From Desulfonispora thiosulfatigenes DSM 11270 (GTDB lineage Bacteria > Bacillota > Peptococcia > Peptococcales > Desulfonisporaceae): a stretch of 64,000 nt of DNA. The stretch is taken from the NCBI RefSeq assembly GCF_900176035.1, contig NZ_FWWT01000019.1, positions 1 to 64,000 on the forward strand. The letters run 5' to 3'. Below are positions 59,444-64,000 of this stretch, one piece after another (the first letter of the stretch is position 1; the number at the start of each line of letters is the position of its first letter). The notes beneath the pieces were generated by a model. That model searched no databases and was not told the DNA's origin. It saw only the letters and a list, made by a program, of their open reading frames with translations. Both the position numbers and the translations under genes were made by a program.

Positions 59444-59610
59444 TTATTGAGTAATTTTACAAATATTAGAACTGGAAATAATGATCTGTTTTTTGTGAAA
59501 AGTTAACCAAGTTAAAAGTTTTATAAACGACTCTTTTTGAACATTAGTTGACATATTTAATAAAGCATCATTTACTAATAATGGCATACAACCAAGTCCT
59601 ATTGTATCAT
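59444..59610 (-). pseudogene. possible minus-strand coding relic
   Basis: The minus strand reads a protein-like stretch containing MPLLVNDALLNMS and LTWLTFHKKQIIISSSN, resembling the end of an ATPase-type domain (strand, helix, strand). No ribosome site or start is visible. I cannot name the family; chance is possible. The rest of 59321-59631 looks non-coding. Confidence 0.25.
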
Positions 59611-59631
59611 ATAAGTAGGTAGGTGAACTGG

Positions 59632-59730
59632 ATGAAAATCCAAAATCCTCATGATAAGTTTTTAAAGAAAACGTTTTCAAATATAGAAGTAACAAGAGAT
59701 TTTATAAATAATTATTTGCCAGAATTTTAA
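59632..59730 (+). pseudogene. Rpn/PD-(D/E)XK nuclease family N-terminal relic
   Basis: ATG 59632 reads MKIQNPHDKFLKKTFSNIEV and ends after 32 codons (TAA 59728). The segment matches the start of Rpn family recombination-promoting nucleases (NPHDKFFKxTF). The catalytic domain is missing; the ~170 bases that follow show only scattered short frames. It is a deletion remnant. Confidence 0.65.
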
Positions 59731-59904
59731 TGAAAAAGACATTAAGAAAATAACAAAAGAAATAGAGGGTATTTATCCTGAAGAGAGCTAGCTAATTATG
59801 ATTACTTCTGAAGACTTAGAAGAGAAGGCCTAGAAAAAGGAATATATTGATTCAGTAAGTATAAATAAAAAAACAGGATATGTAATAATTAAGGAGAGAA
59901 AAGT

Positions 59905-60630
59905 ATGTTTAAAGAAATTGATGAAAAAAAAGCCCTAATAGAGAGCAAAAGACCATTTTCCCAACATACTTTAAAAAGTATAAGAGAAAAACTATTACTT
60001 GACTGGACTCACAATTCAAATGCAATAGAAGGAAATACTCTTACACTTATGGAAACTAAAGTTGTATTAGAAGGCATTACTGTAGGTGGAAAAACACTTA
60101 AAGAACATCTAGAAATAATAAATCATAGAGATGCTATACTTTATAGTGAAGATATAGTTAAAAATAAAGAAGAACTTACAGAGTGGCAGATAAAAAACAT
60201 TCATAGACTGATTTTAAAGGGAATAGAGGATAAGTATGCTGGAAGTTATAGAGACGGGCAAGTGATAATAGCAGGAGCTGAACATATATCACCAGAACCA
60301 TTTTTAATAAAAAATGAAATGGAAGGTTTTATTAACTGGTATTATAATGAGGGACAAAAGCTTCATCCCATAGAGATGGCTTCGATGGTTCATATCATAT
60401 TTGTAGGTATACATCCTTTTATAGATGGTAATGGGAGGACTTCAAGGTTACTTTTAAACTTAGAATTAATAAAAGCGGGATATCCACCTATAATTATAAG
60501 AAAAGAAAATAGATTAGAATATTATAATATTTTAGACAAAGCACATACGACTAAAAACAACAAAGATTTTGTTAATTTAGTCTTAGCAGAATTAAATACT
60601 ACATTAGATTTATATTTAAAGTATTTATAG
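59905..60630 (+). CDS. Fic-domain protein, intact copy
   Basis: A 241-residue protein. The catalytic motif HPFIDGNGRTSR (HPFxDGNGRxxR) is at about residues 171-182, with all key residues. The N-terminal helix holds NSNAIEGNTL near residue 36, an inhibitory-type motif ([S/T]xxxE[G/N] in Fic proteins) that keeps the enzyme off. Such proteins transfer AMP to Ser/Thr/Tyr of targets. ATG 59905 follows AAGGAGAG. It is the complete version of the broken 57273 copy. No clear terminator or partner gene; it precedes a PLP decarboxylase. Confidence 0.9.
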   Translation: MFKEIDEKKALIESKRPFSQHTLKSIREKLLLDWTHNSNAIEGNTLTLMETKVVLEGITVGGKTLKEHLEIINHRDAILYSEDIVKNKEELTEWQIKNIHRLILKGIEDKYAGSYRDGQVIIAGAEHISPEPFLIKNEMEGFINWYYNEGQKLHPIEMASMVHIIFVGIHPFIDGNGRTSRLLLNLELIKAGYPPIIIRKENRLEYYNILDKAHTTKNNKDFVNLVLAELNTTLDLYLKYL

Positions 60631-60720
60631 TTAAATGATTCAATTTCCATCTTATATCTTGATTTACCAAGAATAAACTAACGTTTATTCGAATTTAAAT
60701 TATAAAGAGGAAGAATGCTA

Positions 60721-61952
60721 ATGGAGAATATTTATAATATTATTGACAGTCTAATGAAACAATATGATAAGCCTTTTTACTTTTACGATGAAAGTGTCAT
60801 TGCAAAAAATATTAAGATACTTAAAGAAAAGTTTCTAAGATTTGAATTTTTATATTCAATAAAGGCAAACCCCTATACACCCATTGTAGATTTCATAGTA
60901 TCAGAGGGGCTTGGAGCTGATGCAGCATCATCAGAAGAGGTAATTCTTGCTTACAACACAGGTTTAACATCTGAAAAAATATTATATTCAACTCCAGGAA
61001 AAACGCGTAACGATATTGAAAAGACTTATGATAAGTCAATTATAATAGCTGATAGTTATAATGAACTTGTTTTAATTAACGAAGTGGCAAAGGATAAAGA
61101 TATCCAGATAAAAGTTGGTATTAGAATTAATCCGGATTTTGACATAGATAGTGGGGTAGGAGTAAGTAGTAAATTTGGTGTTGACGAAGATACCCTAGTG
61201 AAACAGAAAAGTTTTTTAGATAGTTTAAAAAATTTGAAAATCATAGGAATACATGTTCATCTACGTTCTCAGATAATTGATTATCGGATACTTTATAGAT
61301 ATTATGAAAAGGTATTTCTATTATCTTTATTTTGTAAAGAGGTAATGAAATGGGAACTTGACTTTATTAATTTTGGTGGAGGTCTAGGTATAGTTTATTC
61401 ATCATTAAATGATAGTCCCCTTGATCTAGAACTTCTTAGTGAAAAATGTGAGGTTCTTTTTCAAAGGTTTAAAGATAAAATTAAGGTTAGACTCATTCTT
61501 GAAACAGGTAGATTTGTCGTCTGTGAAGCGGGTCAATATATTACCCAAATTGTAGATATTAAAGAATCTAGAGGTACCAAATACTTAATTGTAAAAAACA
61601 GTCTTAATGGCTTTTTTAGACCTTCTATTGCAGAATTTTTAGCGGCCTATACACCAAAAGAAAAAAATTACAGGGCTGTGAACCACTATTCACGTCGAAA
61701 GATGCTTTTGATTTTACGATAATAAAAAGAGAAAATTATCTTTTAGAAAAAGTAAGTGTTGTAGGCAATTTATGTACTTCAGCTGATATAATGGCAAAAG
61801 ATATAATGCTTCCAAAGGCCGACGTTGGAGATATACTTGTTGTATCAAAGGCAGGAAGTTACGCATTTACATTAACCCCAATATTATTTGCAACCCATCC
61901 TACACCGTTACAATTTTATTTAAAGTCTAATGGTGAATTATATGTAGATTGA
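60721..61952 (+). pseudogene. fold-type III PLP decarboxylase (LysA-like), split by frameshift at an A7 run
   Basis: I choose ATG 60721 behind AAAGAGGAAG. The PLP-lysine motif SIKANPYTP is near residue 45, the glycine-rich phosphate site INFGGGLGIVYS near residue 220, and FRPSIAEFLAAY near residue 298. The frame is lost at seven A (61661-61667). Adding one A restores EKKLQGCEPLFTSKDAFDFT and then CTSADIMAKDIMLPKADVGD, ending YVD at 61952, about 410 residues. GCEPLF supplies the Cys-containing active-site region of this family. The substrate could be a diaminopimelate-type amino acid or a specialised metabolite (BtrK-like); I cannot decide. As written the product loses its last ~80 residues. 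Confidence 0.8.
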
Positions 61953-62061
61953 ACCCTCCTTATGTAGTAGATAGGGAGTGGTTAAGTTTTATCAGAAATC
62001 GTATTTACAGAAATTATTTCATAGGCTCTTTTTTATGATAATTTAATATTAAAACTACGTT

Positions 62062-62300
62062 TTATTCTGCTTTTCTAAGATCTCGTTTAAGTTCAATTAT
62101 CTGTGTATCGCTTTGAGCGACCTTTCTCGTTAATGAATTAATATCAACTTTTATGTCCTCTAATTTTTCAACTACCTCTGTTTTATACTCACTTAACATA
62201 GCTGTTTGCTCATATATAGCATTCATTTGTCTACCAGATTCTCTTTGGAATTATTCAATGTTATCTACTTTGGTATCAAGGCTACCTAATTTATATTAGA
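62062..62300 (-). pseudogene. coiled-coil protein relic
   Basis: On the minus strand a coiled-coil-like frame reads LGSLDTKVDNIE, an in-frame stop, FQRESGRQMNAIYEQTAML and onward to LKRDLRKAE (stop at 62062-62064). The stop looks like a Gln codon mutated to TAA. 54 codons remain open from ATG 62226. The pattern resembles phage or plasmid structural/partition helpers. No other gene lies in 61953-62387. Confidence 0.5.
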
Positions 62301-62387
62301 AAAAAATAGCGGTTTTAAAGAATATGATATAAAATAAGCAAGGTAAATAGGATATTCATGATTAAAATTTAAAAAGGAGGATTAATA

Positions 62388-63278
62388 GTGAAAAAACAAA
62401 TATCTTTATTTTTATCTATTATTTTAGTTGCTGGTTTAATTGTAACTGGGTGTGGAAAACAAGAAGCTGGTCAGGTTTTCAAATCTGAAATTACATATAA
62501 TGGTTCATCTACCTTAGCACCTGTAATATCTGCTCTTGCTACTGAGTTTATGGAAGAATATGTTACCTGGAATAAGGTGGATCCAGATTTCCCAGAGGAG
62601 AATATATCTATATATGTTTCAGCAGGAGGATCTGGGGCTGGGGTTAAGGCAGCTTTAGAGGGAACTAGTGATTTTGGGATGTTGGCAAGAGAACTAAAAG
62701 ATGAAGAAAAGGAGAAACTAGGAGATATAGAAACTTTTACCCTTGGTATTGATGCATTAACTGTTTCAATAAATCCACAAAATCCATTAAATGAAATAAA
62801 AGATAATTTAACTTTAGAAGAGGTTAAGAAAATATTTTCAGGAGAATATAAGTATTGGGATGATGTAGATAATAGTTTAGATCATAAAGAAATAGTAGTG
62901 GTCATAAGAGACTTAGGTGGTGGGGCTCATGGAGTGTTTCAAAAGAAAGTAATGGGAGATACCGAAGTTAGAGAAGATGCTATACAAGCTCCTTCTATGG
63001 GCGCATTAGTCACAAAATTAATGGAAAATAAAGATGCTATAGGATATGCATCTTTCGGTATGGTTAATCAAAATGAAGGAAAGATTATTCCTTTAAAAGT
63101 TGACGGTATAAAGCCAACAGTAGAAACAATAGTTAACGGAACATATAAAATATCAAGACCACTTATAGTAGTTAAAAAGGGTAGTCTTAGTAAAGAAGAA
63201 AAAGCATTTATGGATATGGTTACATCTACTAAAGGGTCAGAAATTATTGAAAAAATGGGTTTTGTACCAGTAAAATAG
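62388..63278 (+). CDS. pstS: phosphate ABC importer, substrate-binding lipoprotein PstS
   Basis: A 296-residue binding protein capturing phosphate outside the cell. Start GTG 62388 follows AAAGGAGGA. The lipobox VTGC is near residue 21. The phosphate-site segments YNGSSTLAPV near residue 37, SAGGSGAGVKA near residue 74 and RDLGGGAHGVF near residue 178 are clear. First gene of a pst operon that continues with pstC. No Pho box was recognised upstream. Confidence 0.95.
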   Translation: MKKQISLFLSIILVAGLIVTGCGKQEAGQVFKSEITYNGSSTLAPVISALATEFMEEYVTWNKVDPDFPEENISIYVSAGGSGAGVKAALEGTSDFGMLARELKDEEKEKLGDIETFTLGIDALTVSINPQNPLNEIKDNLTLEEVKKIFSGEYKYWDDVDNSLDHKEIVVVIRDLGGGAHGVFQKKVMGDTEVREDAIQAPSMGALVTKLMENKDAIGYASFGMVNQNEGKIIPLKVDGIKPTVETIVNGTYKISRPLIVVKKGSLSKEEKAFMDMVTSTKGSEIIEKMGFVPVK

Positions 63279-63308
63279 ATTCAAGGGCTTTTGCTCTTGA
63301 ATCTATTT
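63279..63308 (+). terminator. hairpin between pstS and pstC
   Basis: GATTCAAGGGC pairs with GCTCTTGAATC around TTTT, with a weak tail. It probably keeps PstS more abundant than the permeases. Confidence 0.6.
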
Positions 63309-63349
63309 ATGTATCGAGATATTAGTCAAACATATTATGAGGTGGTTAA

Positions 63350-64000
63350 ATGAGAAAAACAAGAGAAAGGATATTTAACTTTATAATAAAAATATTATCT
63401 TTAATTTCTCTATTTTTACTTGCATTTATAATTATATTTATCTTTAGAGAAAGTTTGTCTTTCTTTATGGAAGTTCCAATACTTAAGTTTGTATCTGGTA
63501 GGGATTGGAACCCCTTGGATTCTCCAGATAAATTATCAATATTACCTATTATAGCTGGCACAATATATACATCTTTGGTAGGAATAATAATAGCATTACC
63601 AATAGGGGTTGGTTTTTCTGTCGTTTTATCAAGTTATACAAGTGATAATATGAGAAGAATAATAAGAGGCATTGTTGATATCTTAGCAGGTATCCCTTCT
63701 GTAGTATATGGATTTATAGGTTTATTAGTTTTGGTGAAATTTTTCGAAATAAGATTTTCATTTCCAACAGGTGAATCTATATTAGCTGGAGGAATAATTC
63801 TTTCTATAATGATGTTACCCTATATTATATCTACTTGTGATGAATCTATGGAAAAGGTGTATAAAGAACACTCGCAGCAATCAAATGCATTAGGTGTTTC
63901 TAAATCATATATGATAAGGAATTTAATATTGCCAAAAAGTAAAAAGTGCATTTTAGCAGCGGTAGTATTAGCACTTGGACGAGGAATGGGTGAAACCATG
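63350..64000 (+). CDS. pstC: phosphate ABC importer permease PstC (partial, runs off window)
   Basis: ATG 63350 follows GAGGTGG. The frame stays open for 217 codons to the end of the window. Hydrophobic segments and the conserved TSLVGIIIALPIGVGFSVVL, AGIPSVVYGF and LGRGMGETM match PstC. The N-terminus is basic (MRKTRERIF), normal for the family. The 3' end, pstA and pstB lie beyond the window. Confidence 0.92.
   Translation, partial: MRKTRERIFNFIIKILSLISLFLLAFIIIFIFRESLSFFMEVPILKFVSGRDWNPLDSPDKLSILPIIAGTIYTSLVGIIIALPIGVGFSVVLSSYTSDNMRRIIRGIVDILAGIPSVVYGFIGLLVLVKFFEIRFSFPTGESILAGGIILSIMMLPYIISTCDESMEKVYKEHSQQSNALGVSKSYMIRNLILPKSKKCILAAVVLALGRGMGETM

Noticed and set aside
59444-59695. 83-residue minus-strand frame as an intact gene
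   Set aside because: It overlaps the Rpn relic, and lacks a ribosome site; only its C-terminal part looks protein-like, so it is listed at most as a weak relic.
55116-61952. The ATP-grasp and the PLP decarboxylase as one biosynthetic cluster (BtrJ/BtrK-like)
   Set aside because: They are 4.5 kb apart, separated by opposite-strand and unrelated genes, and no carrier protein or other partner gene is present.
55116-62300. Intact CRISPR array or insertion sequence in the accessory region
   Set aside because: No regularly spaced repeats, no transposase frame and no terminal inverted repeats were found.

Overview
The window is AT-rich, low-GC Firmicutes DNA, most likely from an anaerobic Clostridia-type bacterium. 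It has strong AGGAGG ribosome sites, some GTG/TTG starts, rho-independent terminators after most operons, and guanine and glycine riboswitches. The [4Fe-4S]-type PurF with a propeptide, the separate PurS/PurQ/PurL and the CsoR-like copper operator fit this. I cannot name the species from the sequence alone.

Layout. 1-660: end of an rRNA operon (23S 3' end, 5S, tRNA-Asn, tRNA-Trp). 676-6310: hpt, guaA, a small zinc-ribbon gene, then a folate cluster (a COG0720 pterin enzyme, folP, folK) in which the pterin gene is frameshifted. 6421-23276: a purine region with xpt under a guanine riboswitch, a BMP-type nucleoside ABC importer, a PbuG-like permease and purE/S/Q/L/F/M/N/H/D. purC, purB and purK are not in the window. 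23315-24173: a cobaltochelatase-like gene behind a nine-unit AAAAG repeat. 24346-34391: an unknown gene, a subtilase, a copper P-type ATPase, glutamate dehydrogenase, and two YeiH-family membrane proteins. 34460-41067: a tandem glycine riboswitch ahead of a complete Liv-type ABC importer that ends with an M20 amidohydrolase. 41175-45556: a GGDEF/HD-GYP signalling protein, tRNA-Thr, tRNA-Ala, tRNA-Gln, and small genes. 45676-55045: an ilvB-ilvN-ilvC-ilvB2-leuA-leuC-leuD-leuB operon with a structured leader.

55116-62300 is an eroding accessory region. It holds a frameshifted ATP-grasp gene, a PepSY protein, an integrase relic, two Fic genes (one dead) flanking a regulator/membrane-protein cassette, an Rpn relic, a frameshifted PLP decarboxylase and a coiled-coil relic. 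62388-64000 starts a phosphate (Pst) importer that runs off the window.

Two themes tie the window together. The first is nucleobase and amino-acid economy: salvage (hpt, xpt, importers) sits beside de novo purine synthesis, and a glycine sensor controls an amino-acid-type importer. The second is gene decay at homopolymers: four reading frames are broken at T7, A8, A7 and A7 runs by what looks like a single base each. The strongest candidates for something new are the glycine-riboswitch/Liv/M20 operon, the homopolymer-split genes, the AAAAG repeat at a ribosome site, the Fic-flanked cassette with ATA at expected start positions, and the ilvB leader.
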